Positions 12,702 to 25,223 of a stretch of DNA of 64,000 nt are shown here, piece by piece. Location: the NCBI GenBank assembly GCA_004026145.2, contig CP034994.1, positions 16,412,400-16,476,399 of the forward strand, in the 5' to 3' direction. Within the stretch, counting starts at the first letter, position 1; each line of letters begins with the position of its first letter. Origin of the DNA: Takifugu bimaculatus (Eukaryota; Chordata; Actinopteri; Tetraodontiformes; Tetraodontidae). The notes under the pieces are model-generated. The model saw only the letters and a list, made by a program, of their open reading frames with translations, was not told the origin of the DNA and made no database searches. A program made the position numbers and the translations under genes.

Positions 12702-14969
12702 ACGGTGGCGCAGGTTCTGTATAAACATGCCTGAAAGAGTGCATCTGCCACAGCGGCGAGCACAGCGTGTGTGTGTGTGGATTGATCCGTCATGCACATA
12801 AATGCTGCCGACTCTCTGATGTTGAGTGGCACCGACTGCAGCCTGCCGCCCCCTGCTGAGTCCTCCGCCGGCTCAACACCCACCTCCCCCAGATCCCGTC
12901 TCTCCCTTTTCCCGTTAGCCATTTGATAAAGTGCTAGAGCACACCTGAATGGCTGCCACCTCGGTGTCACCGCCGCAGCCGGATGCTCCGGCAGGTGATT
13001 GAGAGGGTTTGCTGGGCTTTATGGACCATCGCAGGAGCACCTGGGGATCCCGGCGTGCTCAGGGACAAATTCATAAAGTTATTGCAGAGATTAGTTTTGT
13101 GTGTTGGGGGGAGGGTTGAGTGTGTTTACATCAAGTGTTGCTAATATCCGTGTAAGACTGCCACATTCTGGCCATTGATGGGGTCTGACTGCGCAGACGT
13201 GTGAGGAACTTTTGCTTTATTTCACTTTTCTGACCTAATGGCTTCATCGCTCTCTAACACCAATATTGCACGTCGCAACAGAAGCGTACGGGTCGCTGTA
13301 CTGTCGTATTACGGGTCGAGTTTGGCTCATCGGGGGCAGAATTATTAACGCATCAGTTTAATACGGTCGCCATTTCTCACAACTCGCTTTGTCAGTTCAT
13401 TTCAGTCAGTCAACAAAAACTGAAGGAGGAATTTTTGCTAATCATCAGTCATTTTTATGTCAGCACTACACTGTTGAAAAGGCTCATCGGGTCTGTCCAG
13501 AGACGCCATCGGTGCCTCTCACCTTCCAGATGTGCGAGTGACTGTTGTGATCACGGTTTTAACAATCAGGATGCAGGATTTTACCAGGTCAGGGACTGAA
13601 GGACTGAATTATGGAGCAGGTCCCTCAGATGGGCGGAACAATATTTTAGTGACATTTGAGAGAGTCGTGCAGCCTTTTTCATGTCAGAACACATCTTTGA
13701 TCTGCTAAAACTGGCAAAAAGTCCCGGGACTCACTCAGAATACTAATGGAACATTAAGTTATTTACTCCAACATGAAGCAATGTAAACTTTGGCCCATTT
13801 TCAGGTTGCTGAAGTGAAGGCAGCCACATCAGAGCTGATCGGGCCGCCTTCACTCATCAGCAGGTAATCATACATTCATCATAAATATATGCGTCTGATG
13901 CAATCAGGAGAAGAAGCATCTCCATGGTTGCACTACACACACCAAAACACACTCCTGCTGTGACTGACATGCTTCGCTCACCTCCATCTGTGCAGGGACG
14001 GCTGGATGTTGAAATCAAGCCTGGAGGGAGCAAAAGGAGACAAATTTAATTATGCTGCCGTGATGTGTTGACATCATAAAGTTGATGGAGTTGCCCTGTT
14101 ATTGTTAAAGGCTAACAGAGAATAAAGCCAGCAAATAAAATGTTAAACAGTGAGCCAGGGTGACAAAAACCCGCACTGAAAGATCAAACTCTGGTCCAGA
14201 TGTAACGTGATCTAATGTAAAGATTTCCGATGGTGCCTCCAAAACCAACATGGCTCTGAGGCCAGTTCACGCCTTCCTGGGGGGGCGAGGCCAGTGGTCA
14301 GGCTGCTTCTGGTCTGTTCCAGAACCCCCCAGTGTGAGAGCAAATGCAGCAAAGTCATTGATATGGCGTCACATTATCTGGTGGAGAGGCAGAAACGGTG
14401 CTTGATTGGACGCCCAGTTCACAGTGGTCTCTGGTCCAATAAAAAACAGAGACCAGGGAGACAGAAGAATGTTTGAATTTCCACTGAAAAGTCCTCGATT
14501 TAATCCATTTATGTTATTTTCGCTCAAACATTTGAGGTCGAAGAATTAACATCTGACTGTAGCTAAAAGTGGGAGGAGCCTCAACCGACTTTCTGTCCCA
14601 GATCCAGAATCACCATCACAAATGAAAAGAAAATGTTTTTATGACTGTCAGCTGACTGCAAATAGCCCCTTCCCACCATATTACACCCCCCCCCCCCCCC
14701 AAAAAAACCTCGTTGTTAAGCTTTTATATCTATATGACTCAGTAAGTTGCTTTTCCTGTAGACGTGGCTGAAAAATGAATGGTGATTATTAGTATAAGAC
14801 ATGATCGTTACAGAACGTGTAATTAGCCAGCCTTTGTTCGGGTCTCCTTCATATGGTCCGCTGTTGTTGTTCTGCTTGGATGGCTGTTAACTGTCAACAG
14901 CAGCTATTGACTCCTCATTATGAACGATACAGCCGAGTGTTGCAGGTTGATAAAAAGGCTGAAGTGTGG

Positions 14970-14981
14970 CTGTGTGTGTGG

Positions 14982-15038
<57 letters not shown>

Positions 15039-15082
15039 TGTGTGTGTGTGTGTGTGTGTGCGTGCGTGTGTGTGTGTGCGCG
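14970..15082. repeat. Long (GT)n microsatellite upstream of a candidate kazn first exon
   Basis: About 110 bp of nearly uninterrupted TG/GT units with a few GC interruptions at the right end. It ends some 130 bp before the candidate start codon at 15215, so it would lie in or just upstream of the 5' untranslated region. Confidence 0.97.
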
Positions 15083-15214
15083 AGGGAGAAGTCACGGCGG
15101 CCTGGAAACCTTGGAACTGTACAGGCAGATAGAGGGAGCGAGGGAGGACAAGAGACGAGCAGACGGCGAGAGAGGCAGAGACACAGTAGAAGGTCGGGAA
15201 GGTTGAGCGGCGGA

Positions 15215-15287
15215 ATGATGGAAGAGAGCGAGGAGATGAGTGTGAGAGTGGATGGTGGAGGTGAAGAAGAGAGCCTCTCCTCAGAAG
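15215..15287 (+). CDS. kazn: Candidate first coding exon of kazn (acidic N-terminus)
   Basis: Two consecutive ATG codons open the frame. The second has a strong context (A at -3, G at +4). The encoded peptide is short and acidic (MMEESEEMSVRVDGGGEEES, then LSSE). It ends at the donor GAAG|GTAGCA with one G over, which joins in phase to the exon at 21512 and gives Asp at the junction. Upstream is a purine-rich, plausible 5' untranslated region. Human kazrin isoform E also has an N-terminus starting MMED, which is suggestive but not homology. With this exon the long protein would be 751 residues, close to the human long form of about 775. The assignment rests on phase and context only. Confidence 0.5.
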
Positions 15288-16066
15288 GTAGCAGCAGCTG
15301 AGGGGGGAAATATTGAGCCGCAGCAGCAGAGGAGCTCTCGCAGCCGGAGCTAATCTATTTCCTCAACACATCACATCCATCCTCCGATAAAGGAGCATCT
15401 CCCTCTGCCGGGATGTTTATGATCCATTTAACATAAATATGGCCTCTCTTCCTTCTGCAGACATGACTTCTGTGACTCCCACGGGCCCTTTTCTTCCGCT
15501 CTGCACTGATTCGTCTTGATTATTGAGCTGGCAACTCAATCATCTGTGCTTTATATTTACTCCTTATTCCGTCTCACATCTGCTCACTTCTGATCTGTCT
15601 CCTCCTCGCTTCCATCCTTCCGTCCAGCCCGCGACGGCGAACCCTCCGCCAGCCTTCCGTACGTGTCAGCCGTTCCATCACGTTAAAGCGGCGGCTGACG
15701 TGGGGCCGCGGTCTGTGGCGTTGGGGCGTGAATGATGGCGGTTGGGGGGGCTTCAAGGACAGACGCGCTCAGAAGATCGAATCTCTGTGAGATGATGCGG
15801 CAAAAAACGTTTTATTTTCCCCCAGACAAACGTAGCTCCGACTTTATTTAGAAATCATCTTACCGTACTTTTGGTTGTTTGCTTTTTCCCTCTAATTATT
15901 TCTGATCCCCCAAAGCTTCGAAGCTTTCCTCAGTGAATTCTTTTAAGTAGAAGATTTACCAGTTTTGATTGACAGGCGGAGCCGTTTGTTATGATTTTCA
16001 TAAAATGTGTTGGAGCTTCGTCCTCTGAGGGGAAAAATATATTGCTCTACATTTATATTCCTGTAA

Positions 16067-16190
16067 ATCCATCCATCCACCCACCCATCCACCCACCCAT
16101 CCATCCACCCATCCATCCATCCATCCATCCATCCATCCATCCATCCATCCATCCATCCATCCATCCATCCATCCATCCATCCATCCATCC
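16067..16190. repeat. (ATCC)n tetranucleotide microsatellite
   Basis: About 30 units. The left third alternates ATCC and ACCC, and the right two thirds is pure ATCC. Open frames across it on both strands are low-complexity artefacts. Confidence 0.97.
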
Positions 16191-19100
16191 TTCCTAAACA
16201 TCAGGGTCATGGGTCACCCTGGACCAGTCACTCACTCCAATGGGGCTGATGTGCATGCGTTTGGCCTGGGGACGTCCCACAGGATCCACTAGTTCAACAC
16301 ACACATGAGCCCGAACCAAAGTCCATTTGATGTGTTTGTGAAAATAAAAGGATTTAAAAGACGATCATTTTCTTCTGCACTAGCGGGGGGATAATGAAGA
16401 GGATTCATTCCTATTTCTCTTCCCTTTCCATCATTCCACCTGGTTGTTCTAATCTCCTCACGGTGTTATTGCTCCCCACGTTGTCTTTGAGTAATTCTTC
16501 TGACCTGCTGCATTTTTCTCATGCGCAGATTTTTAAATCTCGTGATTTAAAAGGAGCAACAACAATTTCGAGGTCGCTGGTTAATATTGGCTTTCACAAC
16601 AGAACATTAAGATTCCGTTCTCTAATTCAACCACCATCACTAAAGAGAAGGATTTTACATAAATTCTGACAGTATAATAAAACCTTTTTTTCTCTTGTTG
16701 TTGAATTATTTATGAGACTGAAATGCAAACGAGCTCACTAATTTTAATGCAGTGGATCAAAATGACTTTATTACTCAATCTACTTTGCAGTTTCCAGACG
16801 TAGGAGGAGACAAATCTGGAGTCGAGGGAAGCAGCCGTGCAGAGGAAATGCATTTGTCATCACTGAAGCCGTCAGTCAAAGTCAAAGCTGCAGCGGTTAG
16901 CGTGAGGAGAATTCGGAGAGTTGGTTATGGATTTATGCAGTGGTCACACTGGGAGGAAGCGTACAAACTGGAACTGGAAACACACGTCACACTGGAAGGC
17001 CTGGAGCCGTACGTGCTGTGCTCCCCGGAACCTATAGATGCGTTTTCTACTTTAGCGTACCTGATAGAAATGACTCTAATGCATATTCCGTGATAAAGAT
17101 GTTGGAAGCCTGTACCTCCTCTGCTTTGCACTCACAGGGGGTCTCATGTTGTGCATAAATAAATAGAAATAACCTCCACTGAATGGCAGTTAGCTGTTAG
17201 CGAGTGTTATAATATATTGATGATGGAGGTAGAAAACTGCAGGCGTCAGCAGATGCAGATGTAACAGGTGTACTGACGTAAGCAGTCTCAGCTGTCCATC
17301 TATTAAAGTGCTCTCAGTTCAGGGACAAATGTGCCATTTAAGTGACCGTTCTGGGGCTGTTCTGAAGCAGGAGCGCTCGCCAGGCGTCTCCTGTCTGTCA
17401 CCGCTCTGGGCAAATGCTCCATTTTTCACTGGTGCGTGCAGAGATGATGAGTTCGCCCCTCCGATGGCCACAGCCAAAATGACAATCCCTGGCTAACAAT
17501 AGCCCGCTTCTCTTCCCCGGTGTGGTCTGCCAGACAGCAGCTCATTTCCTCCCACGTCCTCCTTACATCAACTAATAACGTCCCCCTAGCCTTCGCGCTG
17601 CCTCTGAATGATCTGCCGACAGTATTCATCAGGTTTTCATTACGGTATGAACTGACTGAAGTCGTCTTCAGGTCCGCTGGAGGAATCCGCGGGCGGCTGA
17701 ACATTCATCAGCGGCAGCAAAGACCCGCACCTCTGCTCCATTAGTTCCATTTGTCTTTGGATTATTTCCTGAGAACCTTGAATCGGGGTCTTGGAGCAGG
17801 TGATGGAAGGTAGGAGCGGTCTTTATCTCCAGCCTCCAAACTGAAGAACGTCAGCGCAATTAGAGGCGGGCGGCAGGAACGGGGGGGAGACGGAGCGTAT
17901 CTGCTGTTTGCAGGCCGAGCCGGGGAGCGAGGGCGGCGCGCTGAAGGTTCCAGCAACGGCGCCGATTCATTCCTTAATCACCTTCGCTGCTCATTAAGGC
18001 CGTCTTTTGTTCCAGCCGACGTCTTTCCCCGAGCTGCGCCTGCAGATAAAATATGGCAGGCTTAAACGAGAGCGGAGCACTGGGAGGCCCATTAAAAAAC
18101 GATGGAGAAAGAGCCGGGAATGAAAAAGGGAAATGAAAGATGATGTCGAGGGGGCCGGGGTCAGTCGGCAAGGAGGAGATGAGAGCTCGCGCGGGAAAGG
18201 TGAGGACAGGAGAGGGAGAGGCTGAGGAAAAGCCGCGCAGCCATGAAGGCCAGCAGGCGTCCCTGCTGGACACACGGCCGTCACACCAATGGACGCGGTT
18301 TACTTTAATCTACAGCGTTATGTCTCTGAGCTTGAACTCTGGACTGTTGAGGAGCTTTTATGGAATTACTCCACTTCTTAATAGAGTGAGGAGTCCGTTT
18401 CCTCTAATGTGAATGCACCATTACTTCTATAAAATAACTTATTCTTCTGCCTGGTTAATGGAGTTCACTGGGAGTAATCCACAATGAGTGGCTGGAGCTG
18501 TCCAAAGAGCAGGGTGGTTCTGTGAGCGTGGTCCTATCGCCAGACTGCAAAGCAAAGCTAATCGCCACGAGGGAACAGCAATAATAACCCAGACCTATTT
18601 TCTGAGGCAACATCAAAGCAGCACTAGAAACATTTCCCATCAGCTTAAAAGATTATCTTTTGATTGGGTGCTAAATATTTGGTGTTCCCTGAAGCAAAAG
18701 TCCATGTTTGTTTGTGGGTTTTTTTTGGGGGGGGGAGGGAGAGAAATGCGCATCAAAGTTTGCAGAATCAACAAAAATCTCCTCCAGACTCAGTCAGACA
18801 GGGGTCTCCGCTGCCTCGGTTTGACAGAAAACTTCAGCTTTAGAGACGCCCCCCCTCCCTCAGGATTGTCTGCTTCACCTCATAAACAATGTGAGGCTTT
18901 TGTCCACAGCAGCAGAGTCCAACAGTCAAGTCCTACTGCACGGGTGGTAAATGTTAGCATCAGTCCTTGGGACACATTTGACCTCTGACCTCCACGTGGG
19001 GGTTTGATGTTCCACACTGAAACTCTGTAATGTATCTCTTGTGAAGATATAGACTAGAAAGCGTTGTCTTTTTTCTCCCTCTGCACTAAATCATTGTGTC

Positions 19101-19261
19101 CTTCATCACAGCAGCACTTCCAGGGCAGCTGGTTAAATCTCCTGTTATTGGTAACTGAGGACAGTTTAACTTTGGGCAAAACAACATAAATTCTCATCAC
19201 CAGTGATTCTGCTATTGTGCCGTTTCACTGCTCTTCTTAGAAAAACTGATAAAAATGGGAT

Positions 19262-19285
19262 GGGGGGGGGGGGGGGGGGGGGGGG
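19262..19285. repeat. 24-base G homopolymer
   Basis: An uninterrupted G run. It could form quadruplex structures, and the assembled length may be wrong. Confidence 0.9.
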
Positions 19286-21511
19286 ATTTACAGCCCCCTG
19301 ACTTACAACCCATAAAGGGAACTTTGGTTACAGAAGACAGCGACGCCTTTTATTTGCTGTGTTATTTACAGCTTTAATTTTCTGGGACTGAAATTTTGCA
19401 AAACAAATTGAAAATGATTGCATTTCTGTTCTGATTTGTTATCAAATTCCACAGTTTCTACAGTCTTTTTGGCAACAAGAGGGGAAAAAAAAAGGAATTC
19501 TACCCAGACATTTGGGTTAGATATGATTCCTGCTCTCATGTGAGGACAGAAGAGAGGAAAGATCAAGGTGTGTCCAACTGGTGAATATGAATATTAATGT
19601 GTGGTTCCACTGTCTCGGCTGGTCTGAGGCTTTGACAAGTCAATACGCTGATGCTGGACCGCACAGAATGCATAATATGCTAAAAAAGAACAGTGACGCA
19701 TACGACTTCAGCTGTTGGCTGCTTGGTAACTGGACAGACGTCCATGGTAACGCGAGGGGCAGCTGTTATACTGTAGGTCTGCACGTACAGAAGCAAACTC
19801 GGTATTTTCAGTGAGAGAAGACAAATTATTTACAGGGACTCGGTGAAGAAGTCTTCAATTTGGATAGTTTTACTGTGCTTGATGCCTGGAAACAGTCAAC
19901 AGCAATGAAGACATGAACTATTTCCTTTTATTTCATATTATAGTCTGTCTTCTTTCTCTTGTACGTGTCCAAGACTGTCTGCTACAAAACAATAACTGAT
20001 TCCCTAAGACTCAATTGCAGTTTCTTTTCTTTTCTTCATCTCTCTGTAGTTTAACCCCGGTCCTCTCCTGTATGTCAGCAGATGTAGTGGCGATCCATGA
20101 AATTGTTTACATTTTTCCCCAACTGTCTATTCTCTTCATTTCTTAGTGTTTCTCTTGGCTGCATTAGTTCCAGTACGTTTGGGTGGATGTTAGACTTTAT
20201 TGTCCAATCGGATTTGAGCCTTTATGTGTTTCCATGCCAAGCTAATCTGCTCATGCCTTCAGAATCAGTGCTTTTAGGAATATTATAGATGAAACCACGG
20301 GATAAACACCTCTGTCAGGAGTTTTGTGATACCACTGGGTGAGAGAGTGCGAGCTGGGCCATAGTTAAGGATCTTAGGATGGTAGACGGGATAAAAAGGT
20401 GTTCAAATACAACAAGGAAACATTCATATGGTTTTGCTTTATCTGGGGTGGACAGTCTACCTATTTATTATGTTTGATTGGTTTTATCTTTAGTGTTTTT
20501 TTAGAAACTGTATCTTTTAATTCGGTTTTTATTTCTCTCTTTCACCGTACATCACTTAAGAAACCTTTTGTGTTTGTTTAAAATTGTGCTTTATCTTTAA
20601 AAAAATGAAATGGATTGTATCCAAGAAAATGTGCTTCTTCACAAATACAAGAGAAATGAATGATTTTGTACGCCAGCAGAAACCTTCAGTGATGAGTCAT
20701 TTAATGTGATGAGAGAGCACACACAACTTGACCTTGAGCTCTGCCCTCCACCATTAATCAGCATTAATATTCCAGCCAGTAATGGCTTATTAATGAGTTG
20801 GACGGGGAGTCCAGTGGGGAGCGGAGGTCAAAGAGGTGATGATATGCAGCTTCCTGGAATATGAAGTTAATTATTCATTTTTTTTAAACTTAAAAAGCAA
20901 CGTCTGGACTTCAGCGCCTCATGCAGACGGGGGAAAACGGCTGAAGCAAACTGTAATTTCTGCACTTTTTCAGGGCCAACCTGGAGCAATCCTTCCAAAA
21001 CAGCCTTCACCATTGAGGCCGGGGAGGGGGGTTAGAGAAAAAATGAAACAAGCTATATTAAAAACCACTGAACCTCGCCCGAAATCGAATCAAACTCTGT
21101 TCATAAAAATGCTAATATTTACATGCAGCCGTCTGTCACAGCGGCAACTTTTGTTTATGCGCTTGCATGCGTTTGAACTTGCACGCCTGCGCTGTGGCTC
21201 CCCCAGAGACAACTGCTGCGGTGATGAATGGCGGGCTTTTGTGCAGTTAGCGCAGCGCAGGGAGCGCGGAGTAAAAGTTCATTACACATTGCGAAAGATG
21301 GTGCAGGGCGCAGCATTAATCAACTCCTCTCCCCAATGTTTTCATGCGGTCTGAGAAAAACTTTCGCCGATGAACTTTCGCTTATCGGTTATTCATGCAG
21401 TTGCTTCTGCTGACTCTGTGTTGCTCTCACATTACGAGGGCGTGAGTGAACTGAGGGGATAATAAACTCCATATTCTCTCTCCTAAATGTTTGGATGCAC
21501 TTCTATTGCAG

Positions 21512-21619
21512 ATTCTCCATCTCAGCCGAGGCAGAACCAGCCAGCGGCCGATATGTGCTACAAGACTGACATCAGCAGCCTGATGGACTTCAACTCTCCC
21601 GACATGGCCCTGGACAAAG
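21512..21619 (+). CDS. kazn: kazn exon encoding an N-terminal linker
   Basis: The exon is 108 bp and is bounded by the acceptor TTCTATTGCAG and the donor CAAAG|GTGAGG. It starts and ends in phase 1. It encodes SPSQPRQNQPAAD followed by MCYKTDISSLMDFNSPDMAL, then DK. The leftover G joins the exon at 35869 to read DKVLLREEV, in exact register with the kazrin coiled coil. I do not recall this segment from human kazrin, so it may be fish-specific or an alternative N-terminus. An internal ATG at 21553 could also serve as a start. The clean splice sites and perfect phase make it more convincing than the two first-exon candidates. Confidence 0.65.
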
Positions 21620-24600
21620 GTGAGGTCAGCTCTGCTGCTGCACAGCCGGTTGTTCTGAAAGCACCACATTTGCCTGCAGTAAACAGAAAAGCAAAAGAAA
21701 TTTCTGTGGTCTGCAAAATTTTAGCAGACAACGTCCTTCAATCAATTTCTGGATCTTTTCATTATTTTACAGACAGTAATTTTCTTCATCTGTATTGAAA
21801 TACACCAGCTGCTATTTTTGCATCCTGAGTAGCTCGCAGCTATTGAGGCCCAGGTTGTTGTTACTCAAACGACCACTAGGTGGAGTTTAGCTGTCAAACA
21901 TTGGCATGACCATTTAGATGTCCAGACAAACACAGAGTCATTTATTTTTCATCTGTTTCCACACTCTGGACTCATCAGGACAGACGCTTCCCAGAGAGTT
22001 GCAGTCTGGTACAGAGGGTCAGAGTAGGCACATGGCTCCACAACAAACATGGCCCATGGGTTTTATAAAGCTGCCAGCTCAATAGTGGTTCTCCACTGTC
22101 ATCTGGAGAGCCCAGGGGGTCCGTTTCTCTTTTCTTTGGTGTAAATGGCTGCCAAATCTGAGTTCTTTCTGATTTGAATGGTGGTTACTACAACACTGAC
22201 TTTTGTGTTGATTTTTCCCACCATTTAACTTTTCCTGCATTTAACAATTTTAATTTAATTTAACAATTTTCCTGCATTTAACAATTCCTGCAGACGTTTT
22301 AAAAGAACAAAAAGACAAAAGGTTCTGGTTCTGCACATCTAGGACTTTAGAAGTCACTTCAAAGTCAGGGGAACAGATGCTGTGTGTGGAGGGGTCACTT
22401 TTCTGGACAAATCCAGGCATATTTATAAGTTGACACCGATGCAGACGCTCCTGCGCAGCCCACCTGTCCTCCCCGAACGTGCAGACTCAGGGAAAAGGGG
22501 CGCACGGAGCAGCAGTCAGCAAGGCCAGCTCAGCTCTGCAGTCAAAGACAGGAACTGTGATTGGTAATCAGACTGATCGGCAGTTTACATCGAACCTGAG
22601 ACTCTGTGAGCAGGTATTCACAGATTCTTTTACCGACTGCGCTAAAGGACAGTGCAACAATAAAAACAGTACGAAACAGGAAGAATCCCCGGCTCCGGTC
22701 TGGTGGGTGGGGATGTCGGTGGACCGGCGACAGTCAGGTGTGCAGCTTAAAGTGTGTAGTGTGTGTTTAGGGTGTGTGATCCACTTCTTTATTGTGGGAT
22801 GTAATCCTGGAGTAGGTGTCTCTCAGAGTTTGCTCAGTTCCTCCTCATATAAACGTTCTTTTTTTATGGAGGTTTGTCCCTTCTTGCTTTATGATCAGCT
22901 CAGCCCAACGTGCCTCGACATTTTAGGAAAGAGAAATGCTTCATTATAATGAGAATATCTCTAAAGGAAGACAGGAAAGGACACGTGTAGCATAGCTGCG
23001 GCGTCAGGAGAGGAGCGCCGCCCCTGCTGCACCCCTGATGATGTCACCAGCCTGCTGAAGCCTGACTGGTGGGTTTATTTAAATCGGGATGTTGGTGCAC
23101 ATCGGTCAAACAGGACATCCTATGAATGAAGTGGGCTTTAAGAGGAGGAAAGGAACAAGGTGAGTGGGACATTCCCCCTTCCTGCCATGTGTTCTGTGAA
23201 AGCCCATTAAAAGGAGGTGAAACATGCGTGCGGGTGCCTGCGTGGGACCATCACCAGCTGAACAGTCGCATTTTCTTTCTCCCGCTCCGACACTTTCCCC
23301 AACACCTGCTCTTTTGTGGCAGCAGAAGAGTGGCACTTAAATCATCCACGGCAGCCTTCTGAAGGCCTCTGCTCTGTCATTTACGCACATTAGAAAGAGC
23401 TCCTCGCTCTGGATGCTACGCGGCTCCTCTCAGCGTCAGGATCCAACGAGCAGCTATTGTTTGTGTTGTCATCATCCAAATCCGAATTGGAAGCGATTAC
23501 ACCCACAGTGAGATCAATACCCTGCAGAGCATCGACATAATCCTGGCAGACTGTTAGCATCAACGGAGAGACTGGAGGCGAGCGGTGGGGGGAGGGATGA
23601 TTGTCCTACGCAGACAGTTTTCACGAAATCTCACAAATTGCACCGCGGCACATTCAGCTTGCGTTCTGGCTCCGGCGTTTCCATTAAAAGTCACCGAAAG
23701 GTCAGAATTGGAAGCCGCCCGGGAATCGGAACATCTGCAGACTTCTGTCACATTGTGACGAGCTGAAAAAGGTCATCAAAACACTTTCTAAATGAGCTGC
23801 CAGCCAAAGATGCTGTTTCAGATTGCTGCTTTCACGTTCCATAGCTGAGGCAGATGCAGCTGTTTGGTGTGGGTCTTCATGGGAAAAGTTCACCCACATT
23901 GAACAAACAATGGAAAAAATACATTTTTTACTTTATTTTCTCAACCCCCTCATAGTAACTGTGCTAAACTAGCAGCTGATGAACTGAAGTTTAGAGCAAA
24001 ATCATCTAAATTATACCCTAATAGGCCTAAAATCCATTATTTACTTACCATAAACAATCAGGATTTTATTAATCACTCTAATGCTGCAAAACTAAATGTA
24101 AACCCATAAATGGGCGGGAATTTGCAGCAGTGTTTTTCTGTGTGACGTTCTGTGCAACCACAGCTGTCATTCCAGCAGCAGCTGAAGTATACTATCAATG
24201 CATCCAAAATTGCCGGGTCTCAGACTGTCTCCGTCCTCTGTTGTGAGCAGCCATTTTCTCCAGAGTAAATGGGGCAGAAACAGCGACTGTGCAATTTGGT
24301 GACTTCAGTCTGCTGGCAGCAGGCGTTGCACACCAAATATTTTTCCAAACAACAGAAATACTATGAGAATTCGGGGTGGGCTTGATTCGTTAAGGCATGG
24401 ATCCCCCTGGATGGTTGGAATCTCAGCTTTTCCAGGGTGGATATTTAGGTGGAATCATCTACAGGAGCAAACTGGAAGTTCTGTGCTTAAAATAGACGAC
24501 CGGTCTAAGTGTGGTCTGAACTTCCGCTGACTTTAGGAGGAAAGACAAAGGGCTCAAAAACCCCAGGAGACAACGTGCACACGTGCGCGTCAGGATACCG

Positions 24601-25197
24601 TAGCTGTGATAATGGCACACATGACTCAGAAACGATGCATTGAAGCCCTCTGCAGAGCTCAGCGTCGAGGCGCTGCTGGTCTCAGTCCTCCCTCTGTCTG
24701 GACATGAGTCCAACGGCTGCCTTGTACAGCCAGTCGTCGATCCTAATACCCTCTGCTCACCTCTCATTTGGCTGTTAAACCCACCCACGGGCAGCTAATA
24801 TCTGCTGGCGGTCGGCAGTAGGGGACTGGCAGAGCGGAGCAGGACAGCGTTTGTCAGAGCTGACACATCAGAACACGAGCTGAGCTGCACGCAGCAGGTT
24901 CCTCCTTCTGATTATCAAACAGCAATTAAAGAGCCATTGTGTTCGAGACATGAAGCGAAATAAGCTAGACACAGACACATCTACACACACGTCTGGGCCG
25001 CATTCTGAGATCCTGGCAGGTGTGAGACCGGAGCGGAGCAGCACTTTATGCACGCATGAGCTCAACAATAGAAGGCTGGAAACCCTCAGGTGTCAATTCA
25101 CACAAAAGACCTTCAGTTGACATTTTCGCGCTGACCCACCCTCCACGCAGACCAGATTTGCCTAAAGGCAAAAGTGAGATGGTGGGTGGAAGGGTTG

Positions 25198-25223
25198 GGG
25201 GTGGGGGGGTGGGGGGGGGGGGT
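25198..25223. repeat. Poly-G tract
   Basis: A run of G interrupted by two T residues. Confidence 0.9.

Larger units (their letters stand above)
2526..15100. other. Long intron or upstream DNA without recognised exons
   Basis: No protein-coding exon is supported in this stretch. It holds the two tandem repeats near 4.6-4.85 kb, a LINE 3' end at 10.7-11.3 kb, poly-C tracts at 12.67 and 14.69 kb, and a long (GT)n tract just before the 15.2-kb exon. Some AT-rich blocks with homeodomain-like TAATTA cores (around 7300-7450 and 8110-8230) look like possible non-coding regulatory DNA, but I cannot test conservation. Confidence 0.6.
15288..21511 (+). other. kazn: Intron region of kazn (inferred)
   Basis: No exon is supported here. 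It contains the (ATCC)n tract at 16.1 kb and a 24-base G run at 19262. A stretch at 20690-20810 is rich in TAAT cores and carries a TGAGTCA (AP-1-like) site; it is a candidate regulatory element but untested. Confidence 0.6.

Noticed and set aside
14853..15301. Three overlapping frames of Cys-Val repeats
   Set aside because: They are translations of the GT microsatellite. Only the final acidic segment after 15215 is kept as a candidate exon.
20836..21354. 172-codon plus-strand frame
   Set aside because: Mixed composition, no domain, no acceptor or donor in a useful phase, and it ends just before the real exon at 21512. Its length is within chance for 64 kb.
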